A DNA stretch of 64,000 bases from contig NZ_CP024768.1 of assembly GCF_011395035.1 (NCBI RefSeq), forward strand, positions 4,252,367 to 4,316,366, read 5' to 3'. Below, piece by piece: positions 45,756 through 59,446 of the stretch. Each line of letters begins with the position of its first letter. The first letter of the stretch is position 1. The notes below the pieces were generated by a model that saw nothing but the letters and a program-made list of their open reading frames with translations, was not told the DNA's origin and ran no database searches. Position numbers and translations under genes: made by a program. Source of the DNA: Pantoea cypripedii (GTDB lineage Bacteria; Pseudomonadota; Gammaproteobacteria; Enterobacterales; Enterobacteriaceae).

Positions 45756-47120
45756 TTACTTCCCAATACAAAAACTGGAGAAAATCCGCCCCAGCAGGTC
45801 ATCCGAGGTGAACTCACCGGTAATTTCGCTCAGGGCCTGCTGCGCCAGACGCAGTTCCTCAGCCAGCAGTTCACCGGCCCAGGCACCCAGCAGTTGATCT
45901 TTGCCCTGTTGCAGGTGAGTCGCCGCTAACTCCAGCGCCTGCAAATGGCGACGGCGGGCGAGGAAGCCACCTTCCATATTGCCGCTGAAGCCCATGGTCT
46001 GTTTCAGATGATCGCGCAATGTATCGACGCCTTCACCGGTCCGGGCAGACAGGCGAATAAGCGAGTGACCATTCACTTCGGACAGACCGAGGGTTTCGCC
46101 CGTCATGTCGGCTTTGTTGCGTACCACAGTGATCGGCAGTTCAGCAGGCAGGCGTGATACGAAATCGGGCCAGATGGCGGCAGCTTCCGTGGCATCGGTG
46201 GTGGTGCCATCCACCATAAACAGCACACGATCGGCCTGTTCAATCTCCTGCCACGCCCGTTCAATACCAATGCGTTCAACTTCGTCGCTGGCATCGCGCA
46301 AACCGGCGGTGTCGATGATATGCAGCGGCATGCCGTCGATATGAATATGTTCGCGTAGCACGTCGCGCGTTGTGCCAGCGATATCGGTGACGATAGCGGC
46401 TTCGCGTCCGGCTAATGCATTAAGAAGACTGGATTTTCCGGCGTTGGGACGGCCAGCAATCACCACTTTCATCCCTTCACGCAGCAGGCTGCCCTGGCGC
46501 GCTTCGGCCCGCACGCCATTCAGGTCGCCGATCACCGCATTGAGCTGTGCTTCAATTTTGCCGTCAGAAAGGAAATCGATCTCTTCATCCGGAAAATCGA
46601 TGGCCGCTTCCACATAGATACGCAGGTAAGTGAGTGCTTCCACAAGGGCGTTAATACGCACGGAAAATGCGCCCTGTAACGAATTCACCGCCGAGCGTGC
46701 TGCCTGCTCGGAACTGGCGTCGATCAGGTCAGCGATGGCTTCTGCCTGGGCCAGATCGAGTTTGTCGTTCAGAAAAGCGCGTTCGGAGAACTCACCCGGC
46801 TGAGCAATGCGCACGCCTGGCAACGCCACAATGCGCTTCAGAAGCAGGTCAAGAATCACCGGGCCGCCGTGGCCCTGCAACTCCAGCACGTCTTCACCGG
46901 TAAAAGAATTGGGGCCTGGGAACCACAGCGCAATACCCTGATCCAGCACGCTGCCATCGGCATCGGTAAACGGCAGATAGTCGGCATAGCGCGGTTTCGG
47001 CAGTTTACCCAGCACGGATTGCGCGATGTCGGCCGCTTTTGCTCCGGAGATACGCAGAATGCCGACGCCGCCACGGCCGGGTGGCGTTGCCTGGGCGACG
47101 ATGGTATCGCTATGGCTCAT
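45756..47120 (-). CDS. mnmE: tRNA modification GTPase MnmE (TrmE)
   Basis: 454 residues, as in E. coli. An N-terminal tetrahydrofolate-binding domain ([21 protein letters not shown]), a helical domain, and an inserted G domain with [28 protein letters not shown] and NKAD. The C-terminal CIGK motif (451-454) carries the catalytic Cys. Partner of MnmG in cmnm5U34 synthesis. A palindromic repeat separates it from yidC; tnaCAB, which follows it in E. coli, is absent. Confidence 0.97.
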   Translation of the reverse strand: MSHSDTIVAQATPPGRGGVGILRISGAKAADIAQSVLGKLPKPRYADYLPFTDADGSVLDQGIALWFPGPNSFTGEDVLELQGHGGPVILDLLLKRIVALPGVRIAQPGEFSERAFLNDKLDLAQAEAIADLIDASSEQAARSAVNSLQGAFSVRINALVEALTYLRIYVEAAIDFPDEEIDFLSDGKIEAQLNAVIGDLNGVRAEARQGSLLREGMKVVIAGRPNAGKSSLLNALAGREAAIVTDIAGTTRDVLREHIHIDGMPLHIIDTAGLRDASDEVERIGIERAWQEIEQADRVLFMVDGTTTDATEAAAIWPDFVSRLPAELPITVVRNKADMTGETLGLSEVNGHSLIRLSARTGEGVDTLRDHLKQTMGFSGNMEGGFLARRRHLQALELAATHLQQGKDQLLGAWAGELLAEELRLAQQALSEITGEFTSDDLLGRIFSSFCIGK

Positions 47121-47133
47121 GATTCACCTCTTT

Positions 47134-47254
47134 ACCCGTCATACTTCAAGCTGCAGATTCGTTGGCGGCGTTCATTCACCCCGGTCGCTTACTACAGTAA
47201 GCTCCGGGGGATTCATTCTCTTGCCGCCTTCCTGCAACTCGAATTATTTAGGGT
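47134..47254. repeat. Intergenic palindromic element (about 120 bp) between yidC and mnmE
   Basis: A long imperfect palindrome: outer arms ACCCGTCATACTTCAAGCTG and CAACTCGAATTATTTAGGGT, middle arms GGCGGC (47164-47169) and GCCGCC (47223-47228), centre CTTACT AC AGTAAG (47188-47201) framed by CCCCGG and CCGGGG. Such elements are dispersed in Yersinia, Serratia and relatives. Its centre matches that of the element at 52829. No coding potential. Confidence 0.8.
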
Positions 47255-47324
47255 AATAATCAAAAAAACAGGGCGACATAAATGCCGCCCCGATGTTTAC
47301 GTCCTTGCTCTCAGGAGCTGGGCG

Positions 47325-48971
47325 TTACGCTTTCTTCTTGTCGCGGCTATGCAGACCACGTTTTTCCAGGCCGCGATAAATCAGCTGCTGCTGGAGGATG
47401 GTCACCAGGTTGCTGACGATGTAGTACAGCACCAGACCTGACGGGAACCACAGGAAGAACACGGTAAAAATAACCGGCATGTAAGTCATGATCTTCTGTT
47501 GCATCGGATCGGTCACGGTGGTCGGTGACATCTTCTGAATGAAGAACATGGTGATACCCATGATAACCGGCAGGATGTAGTACGGGTCCTGCGCGGACAA
47601 GTCATGAATCCACAGAATAAACGGCGCGTGACGCAGTTCAACCGAGCCAGACAGCATGTAGTACAGGGCAAGGAAGATTGGCATCTGAATCACCAGCGGC
47701 AGACAGCCGCCGAGCGGGTTCACTTTCTCCGCTTTGTACAGCGCCATCATCTCCTGGCTCATCTTCTGCTTATCATCGCCCAGACGCTCACGCATCGCCT
47801 GAATCTTCGGCTGCAGCATGCGCATCTTCGCCATCGAAGTGTACTGCGCTTTGGTCAGCGGGTACATGATGCCACGAACGATGAAGGTGATAACGATGAT
47901 GGAGAAGCCCCAGTTACCGATAAAGCTGTGGATGAACTTCAGCAGTTTGAACAGCGGCTGCGAAATGAACCACAACCAACCGTAATCCACGGTCAGATCC
48001 AGGTGAGGCGCGATAGCCGCCATCTGGTCCTGAATTTCCGGGCCAACCCACAGCGTCGCGCCAAGATTCTGCTGCGCGCCAGGTGCAACGGTTACCGGTG
48101 CTGATTTATAACCGATTGCGGCAACGCCGTTACCCAGGTTGCTGGTGTACAGGGTGTTGGTGCCTTCGGTACGCGGTACCCATGCAGTCGCAAAGTACTG
48201 TTGCAGCATCGCCACCCAGCCATTGCTGGTGGTGGTGTTCAGGTTCTCATTATCCGCGATGGTGTCGAATTTATATTTTTCGTATTTCGCATCGCTGGTT
48301 GAGTACGCTGCACCACGGAAGGTATGCAGAGCAAAGTTGTTGCTGCCGGTATCGCGGTGCTTCGGCACGTCGATGGTCTGTTTCAGCTGACCAAACATCG
48401 CCACTTCCAGCGGTTGTTCGCTGGTGTTGTTGATGTTGTAGTCAACATTCACGGCAAATTCACCGCGTTTGAACACGAAGGTTTTGGTGTAAACCACACC
48501 GTTTTCGCCAGTCCAGGTGAGCGGTACGCGCAGCTCAGTCTGGCCTTCCGCCATCTCGAAGTGATCCTGAGTGGTGGTGAAAAGCGGACGCGCGCCATTG
48601 TTCGGATTATCCGGACCGTTACGGCCGGTTAAGCCGCTCTGCGCCTGATAGATGAACGCTGGGGTGGTTTCAAGCAGCTGGAACGGTGCATCCGAACCCA
48701 GTTTGTCCGGGTAAGTCAGCAGTGAAGCCTGCTCGATGTCGCCACCGCGGGTGTTGATGTTCAATGACAGGACATCGGTCTTAACGGTGATCGTTTTGCC
48801 CTGGCCGCTGCCGGGAACGCCGGAAGAGGCGGCATCACCCGCTGTGCTGTTGGTGGTCTGCGTGGTCTGGGTTTGCTGTGGCTGCGGAGCGTGGTCCGTC
48901 TGCCAGGCTTGCCAGATCATAAAAGACACGAACAGAAAAGCGATGAGAAAGAGATTGCGTTGCGAATCCAT
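47325..48971 (-). CDS. yidC: Membrane protein insertase YidC
   Basis: 548 residues, as in E. coli. N-terminal membrane anchor [20 protein letters not shown], a large periplasmic beta-supersandwich domain (about 60-340), then five core membrane helices with the family segments [21 protein letters not shown] and [20 protein letters not shown]. Inserts membrane proteins alone or with SecYEG; the F0 subunit c encoded by atpE in this window is a known client. Two bases separate it from yidD. Confidence 0.97.
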   Translation of the reverse strand: MDSQRNLFLIAFLFVSFMIWQAWQTDHAPQPQQTQTTQTTNSTAGDAASSGVPGSGQGKTITVKTDVLSLNINTRGGDIEQASLLTYPDKLGSDAPFQLLETTPAFIYQAQSGLTGRNGPDNPNNGARPLFTTTQDHFEMAEGQTELRVPLTWTGENGVVYTKTFVFKRGEFAVNVDYNINNTSEQPLEVAMFGQLKQTIDVPKHRDTGSNNFALHTFRGAAYSTSDAKYEKYKFDTIADNENLNTTTSNGWVAMLQQYFATAWVPRTEGTNTLYTSNLGNGVAAIGYKSAPVTVAPGAQQNLGATLWVGPEIQDQMAAIAPHLDLTVDYGWLWFISQPLFKLLKFIHSFIGNWGFSIIVITFIVRGIMYPLTKAQYTSMAKMRMLQPKIQAMRERLGDDKQKMSQEMMALYKAEKVNPLGGCLPLVIQMPIFLALYYMLSGSVELRHAPFILWIHDLSAQDPYYILPVIMGITMFFIQKMSPTTVTDPMQQKIMTYMPVIFTVFFLWFPSGLVLYYIVSNLVTILQQQLIYRGLEKRGLHSRDKKKA

Positions 48972-48973
48972 CG

Positions 48974-49231
48974 TTAATGTTCTCTGGTATCAAAGGTTTT
49001 TGGCGGCACAGGATCGTCGCCACCCGGGTTCAAAGGGTGGCATTTTAATACGCGTTTAATCGTCAACCAACTACCTTTTATGACGCCAAAGCGACGCAGT
49101 GCCTCAATTCCATACTGCGAGCATGAGGGATTGAACCGGCAATGAGGTCCCAGCAGTGGGCTGATGGCGCGTTGATACACGCGTATCAGGGCGATCAGGA
49201 GCCGCGAGCCAGGCGACAGTGACGACGCCAT
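48974..49231 (-). CDS. yidD: Membrane protein insertion efficiency factor YidD
   Basis: 85 residues, as in E. coli. Amphipathic N-terminus, then the DUF37 core [20 protein letters not shown] with conserved Cys and His, and [18 protein letters not shown]. Aids YidC-dependent insertion. It overlaps the 3' end of rnpA by 37 bases in another frame, the usual arrangement. Confidence 0.95.
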   Translation of the reverse strand: MASSLSPGSRLLIALIRVYQRAISPLLGPHCRFNPSCSQYGIEALRRFGVIKGSWLTIKRVLKCHPLNPGGDDPVPPKTFDTREH

Positions 49232-49554
49232 AATTTCTCCAACGCTTCCGCCAGCGCACGATTATCCAGGTCAGCAACCCCTTTTTTAGCCACGACCACA
49301 AAATCCATCGCAGGCAGTTCATGCTGGCGCAGACGAAAGCTTTCCCGGGTCAATCGCTTGATCCGGTTACGTTCATGGGCGCGTTTTACATGCTTTTTGG
49401 CGACGGTGAGACCGATGCGGGGATGCCCCAGCGAATTAAGGCGGCCGAGGATGGTGATTTGCGGCGTGCCAGCCCTTTGTGGCTGCTGGAAGACGAAAGT
49501 GAAATGAGTGGGAGTTAACAAACGTAACTCCCTGGGAAATGCGAGCTTAACCAC
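49195..49554 (-). CDS. rnpA: Ribonuclease P protein component
   Basis: 119 residues from GTG 49554, identical in length to E. coli. Signature motif [23 protein letters not shown] spans the RNR loop that contacts the M1 RNA. Matures tRNA 5' ends with the rnpB RNA. Lies 15 bases after rpmH in the same transcript. Confidence 0.97.
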   Translation of the reverse strand: MVKLAFPRELRLLTPTHFTFVFQQPQRAGTPQITILGRLNSLGHPRIGLTVAKKHVKRAHERNRIKRLTRESFRLRQHELPAMDFVVVAKKGVADLDNRALAEALEKLWRRHCRLARGS

Positions 49555-49569
49555 GAGGGTTAGCTTTTA

Positions 49570-50313
<744 letters not shown>

Positions 50314-51714
50314 GTGTCACTTACGCTTTGGCAACAGTGTCTTGCCCGTTTGCAGGATGAGCTTCCTGCCACCGAATTCAGCATGTGGATTCGTCCGCTG
50401 CAGGCTGAATTAAACGACAATACGCTGGCCTTGTATGCACCAAATCGGTTTGTACTCGACTGGGTTCGGGATAAATATCTCAACAGTATCAATGGGCTGC
50501 TGAATGAATTCTGCGGAGCGGATGTGCCGTTGCTGCGTTTTGAGGTGGGTACGCGTCCGGTCGCGCAGGTCGCGACCAGCCAGCCTGCGATGGCCAGCGT
50601 CAGCGCGCCGGCTCCGGCACAAAACCGTCCGGCTCCGGCGCAAACCCTGCGTCCCAGCTGGGATTCGGTGCCTGCTCCGGCCGATGTGACTTACCGTTCC
50701 AACGTGAATAACCGCCATAACTTTGACAACTTTGTCGAAGGTAAATCTAACCAGCTGGCGCGCGCGGCGGCACGTCAGGTGGCAGACAATCCGGGTGGTG
50801 CTTACAATCCGCTGTTCCTTTATGGTGGCACCGGTCTGGGCAAAACCCACCTGTTACACGCGGTCGGCAATGGCATCATGGCGCGTAAGCCCAATGCCAA
50901 AGTGGTCTATATGCATTCCGAGCGTTTTGTGCAGGATATGGTGAAAGCCCTGCAAAACAACGCCATTGAAGAGTTCAAACGCTATTACCGTTCCGTCGAT
51001 GCCCTGCTGATCGATGATATCCAGTTCTTTGCCAATAAAGAGCGCTCGCAGGAGGAGTTTTTCCACACCTTCAATGCGCTGCTGGAAGGTAATCAACAGA
51101 TCATCCTGACCTCGGATCGCTATCCGAAAGAGATCAACGGGGTAGAGGATCGTCTCAAGTCACGCTTTGGCTGGGGACTGACGGTGGCGATCGAGCCGCC
51201 GGAGCTGGAAACGCGTGTAGCCATCCTGATGAAGAAAGCCGATGAAAACGACATCCGCCTGCCGGGTGAAGTGGCGTTCTTTATTGCCAAGCGTCTGCGT
51301 TCCAACGTTCGTGAGCTGGAAGGCGCGCTGAACCGCGTGATTGCCAACGCCAACTTTACCGGTCGCGCCATTACCATCGACTTCGTTCGCGAAGCGCTGC
51401 GCGATCTGCTGGCGTTGCAGGAAAAGCTGGTCACCATCGACAATATTCAGAAGACGGTGGCGGAGTACTACAAAATTAAAGTGGCTGATCTGCTTTCCAA
51501 GCGCCGTTCGCGCTCGGTAGCGCGTCCGCGCCAGATGGCGATGGCGATGGCGAAAGAGCTGACCAACCATAGCCTGCCGGAAATTGGTGATGCGTTTGGT
51601 GGCCGTGACCATACCACCGTGCTACACGCCTGCCGTAAAATCGAGCAGTTGCGTGAAGAGAGCCACGACATCAAAGAAGATTTCTCTAACCTCATTCGAA
51701 CTTTATCTTCCTGA
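50314..51714 (+). CDS. dnaA: Chromosomal replication initiator protein DnaA
   Basis: 466 residues from GTG 50314 (E. coli 467, also GTG), with TGGAG six bases upstream. Domain I is [21 protein letters not shown]. The linker (about 85-130) is Pro/Ala-rich and the most divergent part. The AAA+ domain has Walker A GGTGLGKT, Walker B LLIDDIQF and the arginine finger region [14 protein letters not shown]. Domain IV carries the DNA-binding signature [14 protein letters not shown]. Opens oriC, about 29 kb to the left. Confidence 0.98.
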   Translation: MSLTLWQQCLARLQDELPATEFSMWIRPLQAELNDNTLALYAPNRFVLDWVRDKYLNSINGLLNEFCGADVPLLRFEVGTRPVAQVATSQPAMASVSAPAPAQNRPAPAQTLRPSWDSVPAPADVTYRSNVNNRHNFDNFVEGKSNQLARAAARQVADNPGGAYNPLFLYGGTGLGKTHLLHAVGNGIMARKPNAKVVYMHSERFVQDMVKALQNNAIEEFKRYYRSVDALLIDDIQFFANKERSQEEFFHTFNALLEGNQQIILTSDRYPKEINGVEDRLKSRFGWGLTVAIEPPELETRVAILMKKADENDIRLPGEVAFFIAKRLRSNVRELEGALNRVIANANFTGRAITIDFVREALRDLLALQEKLVTIDNIQKTVAEYYKIKVADLLSKRRSRSVARPRQMAMAMAKELTNHSLPEIGDAFGGRDHTTVLHACRKIEQLREESHDIKEDFSNLIRTLSS

Positions 51715-51718
51715 CGCT

Positions 51719-52819
51719 ATGAAATTTATTGTTGAACGTGAGCAGTTGCTGAAACCGCTGCAACAGGTCAGCGGCCCGCTCGGTGGGCGTCCGACGCTGC
51801 CGATCCTCGGAAATTTACTGCTGCAGGTCAATGACGGCACTTTGTTGCTGACCGGCACCGATCTGGAAATGGAGATGGTGGCACGCGTTACGTTAACGCA
51901 GCCGCATGAACCCGGCGCAACCACCGTTCCGGCGCGCAAATTCCTCGATATTTGCCGTGGATTACCGGATGGCGCTGAAATCAGCCTGACCCTGGAAGGC
52001 GACAGAATGCTGGTGCGTTCTGGGCGTAGCCGTTTTTCGCTTTCCACGCTGCCTGCCAGTGACTTCCCGAATCTGGATGACTGGCAGAGCGAGGTGGAGT
52101 TCACCTTGCCACAGGCCACGCTGAAACGCCTGATTGAAGCGACACAGTTTTCGATGGCGCATCAGGATGTGCGTTACTACCTCAACGGCATGTTGTTCGA
52201 AACCGAAGGGGAAGAACTGCGTACCGTGGCGACCGACGGCCACCGTCTGGCGGTTTGCTCGATGCCGATAGGCCAGGCGTTGCCTGACCATTCGGTGATC
52301 GTACCGCGTAAAGGGGTGATTGAGCTGGTTCGCCTGCTCGACGGCGGCGAAACTCCGTTGCAGGTACAGATTGGCAGCAGCAATATCCGTGCGCATGTCG
52401 GCGACTTTATCTTTACATCGAAGCTGGTTGATGGCCGTTTCCCGGATTATCGCCGCGTATTGCCGAAGAATCCTGACAAAGCGCTGGAAGCCGGTTGCGA
52501 TCTCCTGAAGCAGGCGTTTGCCCGTGCGGCAATCCTGTCAAACGAGAAGTTCCGCGGTGTTCGTATCTATATCACCGAAAATCAGCTGAAGATCACCGCC
52601 AATAACCCGGAACAGGAAGAGGCGGAAGAGATGCTGGATGTCAGCTACAACGGCAGCGAACTGGAGATCGGTTTCAACGTCAGTTACGTGCTGGATGTGC
52701 TGAATGCGCTGAAGTGCGAAAACGTCCGCCTGTTGCTGACCGATTCCGTCTCCAGCGTACAAATTGAAGATGTCGCCAGTCCAGCAGCGGCCTACGTCGT
52801 CATGCCAATGAGGTTGTAG
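51719..52819 (+). CDS. dnaN: DNA polymerase III beta clamp
   Basis: 366 residues from ATG 51719, as in E. coli; the frame is open further upstream into dnaA but unconserved. Three clamp domains, with MKFIVEREQLLKPLQQVSGPLGGRPTL-type start and the C-terminal AAYVVMPMRL that forms the partner-binding pocket. Four bases separate it from dnaA. Unlike E. coli it is followed by a 180-base spacer before recF. Confidence 0.97.
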   Translation: MKFIVEREQLLKPLQQVSGPLGGRPTLPILGNLLLQVNDGTLLLTGTDLEMEMVARVTLTQPHEPGATTVPARKFLDICRGLPDGAEISLTLEGDRMLVRSGRSRFSLSTLPASDFPNLDDWQSEVEFTLPQATLKRLIEATQFSMAHQDVRYYLNGMLFETEGEELRTVATDGHRLAVCSMPIGQALPDHSVIVPRKGVIELVRLLDGGETPLQVQIGSSNIRAHVGDFIFTSKLVDGRFPDYRRVLPKNPDKALEAGCDLLKQAFARAAILSNEKFRGVRIYITENQLKITANNPEQEEAEEMLDVSYNGSELEIGFNVSYVLDVLNALKCENVRLLLTDSVSSVQIEDVASPAAAYVVMPMRL

Positions 52820-52828
52820 ACAATATCG

Positions 52829-52945
52829 GCCTGGCTTACTTGCCATTCTGGTCCCGGGCAGTGCTCGTCCCTGGTCACATACTTTAGTATGCTCCCAGGG
52901 CCTGCGCGCTGGCCGTAACCAGACTGACTGCGACGCCGACGGCCT
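52829..52945. repeat. Palindromic element between dnaN and recF
   Basis: An imperfect palindrome of about 115 bp. Outer ends are GGCCTGGCTTACTTGCC and GACGCCGACGGCC; centre CATACT TT AGTATG (52878-52891), framed by CCCTGG (52869-52874) and CCAGGG (52895-52900). The core pattern GGTC-R-C-W-TACT-NN-AGTA-W-GCTCC is shared with the element at 47179-47209. It begins 10 bases past the dnaN stop. Confidence 0.75.
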
Positions 52946-52999
52946 GGTAAAGCAAAGTTAGCTAAACCCTCTTCTTGTCCTTCAAAGCTGGATTGATTG

Positions 53000-56511
<3,512 letters not shown>

Positions 56512-56518
56512 TGTGCCA

Positions 56519-56548
56519 AAACCCTTCCCAGCCGGGAAGGGTTTTTTG
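56519..56548 (+). terminator. Rho-independent terminator of gyrB
   Basis: ACCCTTCCC (56521-56529) with GGGAAGGGT (56534-56542), AGCC loop, six T residues. Eight bases after the stop. Confidence 0.95.
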
Positions 56549-56709
56549 TTTCTGCCTCCGTTGTTACCCGCCTGACATTTCCCTTTTTGCTTAAAAAACA
56601 TCTGCGTTAGCTTTTGTTTGCTTCCGTTTTTTCCCGTGCGCTGCGATCCGTGTCACTTACATCTGTGAGCTGCTCCCTTACGCTTTTGGCGAAGCGGAGG
56701 GGATGACGC

Positions 56710-57909
56710 ATGTTTCTGGAAGAACGACGCAACCAAATACTTAAATGGCTGGATGAACACGATCGCGTCACGGTTAACGGACTGGCGAGCCAGCTGGGCG
56801 TGACGCGTGAAACCATTCGTACCGATCTCGGCGCACTGGCGCGCGAGGGCCTGGTGCAGCGCTGCTATGGCGGAGCCATCGCGCTGCGTCGCAACTTACA
56901 GGAAAAGCTGATCAGCGAAAGCGGCGGCAATTTTGAAGTGTTGCTGGAACGGTTGCAGGCGCGGCAAACGGTCGCCAAAGCGTCAGAAAAGAGCGGCAAA
57001 GTATGCATTCTGGGCGCTTTCAACGTGGATATCGTGGCGAAAGTCGCGCGTTTCCCCCGGGGCGGCGAATCGCTGCTGGCACTTGGCAGCACCCTCGGTC
57101 CGGGGGGCAAAGGTGCCAACCAGGCGATGGCAGCCAGCTGTGCCGGTACGCGAGTGCATTTTGTCGCGAAAGTTGGCACCGATCAGTTCAGCAAATTTGC
57201 CTTCGACCACCTTTCCGCCTCTGGTATTCATTCGTTCCGTTTGTACCAGACGGACAGTGAGCCGACCGGTAGCGCCATCATTTACGTCTCGCAGGAGAAT
57301 GGCGAGAACATGATCGCCATCTATTCCGGCGCGAACAAAACCTTCACCGACGACGAAATCGCCGAACTGACGCACGAGCTGTCGGATGCCAGCGTGCTGT
57401 TGCTGCAACTGGAAAACAACTTCGAGGCGACGCGCAGCGCTATCCGCCTCGCGCATACGCTGGGTGTGCGGGTGATTATGAATCCGGCACCGTTTTCCGC
57501 CGAGGTGCTGAGTTGTCTGGCGATGATCGACGTGCTGACCCCCAACGAGACCGAAGCCTCGCTGCTGTCCGGCATTGAAATCGTCGATTTAGCCACTGCG
57601 CGCGCAGCGGCCCAGGCCATCGTCCAGCTCGGTGCACGGCGCGTCATCATTACCATGGGGTCACGCGGTGCGTTACTGCTTGATAACCAACAATTTCATC
57701 ATATTCCCGCTTTTCCGGCGCTGAGCGTCGACACCACCGGCGCAGGCGATGCCTTTAATGGTGCACTGGCCGCGGCCCTGGCACAGGGGCAAAGCCTGTT
57801 GCAGGCCGCGACCTGGGCATCGGCCTTTGCCGCGCTGGCTGTGGAACGTGAAGGTGCCAGCAATATGCCGGATCGACAACAGGTTATGGCCCGACTTCAT
57901 CAACGATAA
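56710..57909 (+). CDS. DeoR-type HTH regulator fused to a PfkB (ribokinase-like) sugar kinase
   Basis: 399 residues with a strong GGAGGGGA ribosome site. Residues 1-60 are a DeoR-type winged helix (RRNQILKWLDEHDRVTVNGLASQLGVTRETIRTDL, then YGG). From about 97 a complete PfkB kinase follows: [17 protein letters not shown] near residue 136, NPAP and TPNETEASLLSG in the middle, and DTTGAGDAFNGAL with the catalytic Asp347. All key kinase residues are present, so it is probably active as well as DNA-binding, coupling sugar phosphorylation to regulation. First gene of a four-gene cassette; the substrate is unknown. YeiI-type fusions in E. coli are a loose parallel. Confidence 0.85.
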   Translation: MFLEERRNQILKWLDEHDRVTVNGLASQLGVTRETIRTDLGALAREGLVQRCYGGAIALRRNLQEKLISESGGNFEVLLERLQARQTVAKASEKSGKVCILGAFNVDIVAKVARFPRGGESLLALGSTLGPGGKGANQAMAASCAGTRVHFVAKVGTDQFSKFAFDHLSASGIHSFRLYQTDSEPTGSAIIYVSQENGENMIAIYSGANKTFTDDEIAELTHELSDASVLLLQLENNFEATRSAIRLAHTLGVRVIMNPAPFSAEVLSCLAMIDVLTPNETEASLLSGIEIVDLATARAAAQAIVQLGARRVIITMGSRGALLLDNQQFHHIPAFPALSVDTTGAGDAFNGALAAALAQGQSLLQAATWASAFAALAVEREGASNMPDRQQVMARLHQR

Positions 57910-57945
57910 CAAATCACAGCGGTGGAACCGCTGGCAGGAGAGAAC

Positions 57946-58869
57946 ATGAAAAAAATCGAAGGCATTGTGCCGGTTATGCTCACCCCGTTTACCGCCGACA
58001 ACCAGGTTGATTATCCAGGACTGGAGCGACTGATTAACTGGTATCTGGCGGAAGGCGTCGATGCGCTGTTTGCCGTGTGTCAGTCAAGCGAGATGCAGTT
58101 CCTCAGCCTTGAGGAACGCGTGGCGCTGGCGAAGTTTGTGGTGGAGAAAGTGCAGGGCCGCGTGCCGGTCATTGCCTCTGGCCACATCAGCGACGATCTG
58201 GCTGAACAAACCACCGAGTTGCAGGCGATGGCGAACACCGGCATTGATGCGCTGGTGCTGGTGACCAACCACCTTGACCCGAAAAATGAAGGCAGCGCCA
58301 CCTTCTACGCGCATCTCAATCATCTGCTCAACGCGCTGCCTGCCACCCTGCCGCTCGGCCTGTACGAGTGCCCGGCACCGTACCGTCGTCTGCTGAGCGA
58401 TGAAGAGTTCAGCTTCTGCGCCAACAGCGGTCGTTTCGTGGTGCTGAAGGATGTGAGCTGCGATCTGCCGACCGTGACCCGCCGTGTACAACTGGCCGAA
58501 GGTACGCCTCTGGCGGTGATCAACGCCAACGCCGCCATCGCCTGGCCCGCCATACAGGCCGGTTCTAAAGGCTTCAGTGGCGTCTTCACCAACTTCCATC
58601 CTGGCCTGTATCACTGGCTTTACCACCAGGGTGCGCAGCAGGCGGAAAAAGCTCACGAGCTGTCTTTGTTCCTGTCGCTTAGCGCGGTGACGGAAACCCT
58701 CGGCTATCCGAAAAACGCCAAAATCTACCATCAGCGCCTCGGCACCTTCGCCAGTGAACATTGCCGCGTCAACAAAGACAACGTGCTGGAGAAATTCTGG
58801 GGTCTGGGCGTACTGCTCGACCAGATCCGTGATGGCAGCCAGATTTGGCAGCAGCGTATCGAAAAGTAA
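57946..58869 (+). CDS. DapA/NanA-family Schiff-base aldolase or dehydratase
   Basis: 307 residues from ATG 57946, with AGGAGAG upstream. A (beta/alpha)8 barrel of the dihydrodipicolinate synthase / N-acetylneuraminate lyase family. Lys168 in VVLKDVS is the Schiff-base lysine and Tyr140 in GLYECPAPY is the catalytic tyrosine. The usual carboxylate-binding GTTGE loop is CQSSE (45-49), which suggests a different substrate. Likely cleaves or dehydrates a 2-keto acid sugar. It is not the housekeeping dapA by motif. Confidence 0.85.
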   Translation: MKKIEGIVPVMLTPFTADNQVDYPGLERLINWYLAEGVDALFAVCQSSEMQFLSLEERVALAKFVVEKVQGRVPVIASGHISDDLAEQTTELQAMANTGIDALVLVTNHLDPKNEGSATFYAHLNHLLNALPATLPLGLYECPAPYRRLLSDEEFSFCANSGRFVVLKDVSCDLPTVTRRVQLAEGTPLAVINANAAIAWPAIQAGSKGFSGVFTNFHPGLYHWLYHQGAQQAEKAHELSLFLSLSAVTETLGYPKNAKIYHQRLGTFASEHCRVNKDNVLEKFWGLGVLLDQIRDGSQIWQQRIEK

Positions 58870-58883
58870 CATCCACATTTATC

Positions 58884-58910
58884 GCGGCGCGATAAATCGC
58901 GCCGCAACGG
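58884..58910. repeat. REP-like palindrome copy C (single unit)
   Basis: GCGGCGCGAT and ATCGCGCCGC (58884-58905) form a 10-bp stem around AA, ending in AACGG instead of the TACGG of copy B. It lies in the spacer between the aldolase and YhcH-like genes, inside the transcription unit. Confidence 0.8.
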
Positions 58911-58951
58911 CTGTACCTGAACCCACTAATGATAACGACAGGGAAAACACC

Positions 58952-59446
58952 ATGATTATTTGTGATAGCCAGGACTGGGCGCGTGAGCGTCATGCCTTCC
59001 ACCCCATCGTCGACCAGGCACTGCGCTGGATTGCCGATACCGATTTCAGCCAGCTTCCGACCGGCAAGTACGACCTGCTGCCAGATAACCAGATGTTCTG
59101 TCTGGTGCAGGAGATGGACACCGAACCGGCAAGCGCCCGTCGCGCCGAGTCGCATTTTAACTATGTTGATATCCAGTACCTGCTGGCCGGGCGCGAGAAT
59201 ATTGGCGTGGCGCGCGCGCATCCCGACCATGTGATCACCGAAGATCTGCGCGCGGAACGCGACGTGGTGTTTTATCAGGAGACGATTGATGAATCGATGA
59301 TCACCCTGACGCCGGGCATGTTCGCGCTGTTTTTCCCGCACGATGTCCATCGTCCTTGCTGCGCCGCGCCTGAAGCGCAGCCGATCCGTAAAGCGGTGAT
59401 CAAAATCAATCTCAGCCTGTTCAGCGCGCCGGAGGTTGCACAATGA
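58952..59446 (+). CDS. YhcH/YjgK/YiaL family protein (DUF386; EbgC-like)
   Basis: 164 residues from ATG 58952. Cupin-like DUF386 fold with the family segments ESHFNYVDIQYLLAGRENI, FYQETIDESMITLTPGMFALFFPHDVHRPC and AVIKINLSL; His and Glu residues here bind a metal in known structures. Family members sit in sialic acid, xylulose and beta-galactoside loci and probably act as sugar anomerases. Its ATGA overlaps the next gene, indicating coupling. Confidence 0.88.
   Translation: MIICDSQDWARERHAFHPIVDQALRWIADTDFSQLPTGKYDLLPDNQMFCLVQEMDTEPASARRAESHFNYVDIQYLLAGRENIGVARAHPDHVITEDLRAERDVVFYQETIDESMITLTPGMFALFFPHDVHRPCCAAPEAQPIRKAVIKINLSLFSAPEVAQ

Noticed and set aside
46667..47441. Open frames across the mnmE start and the palindromic element
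   Set aside because: They cross a non-coding repeat and are antisense to mnmE or yidC.
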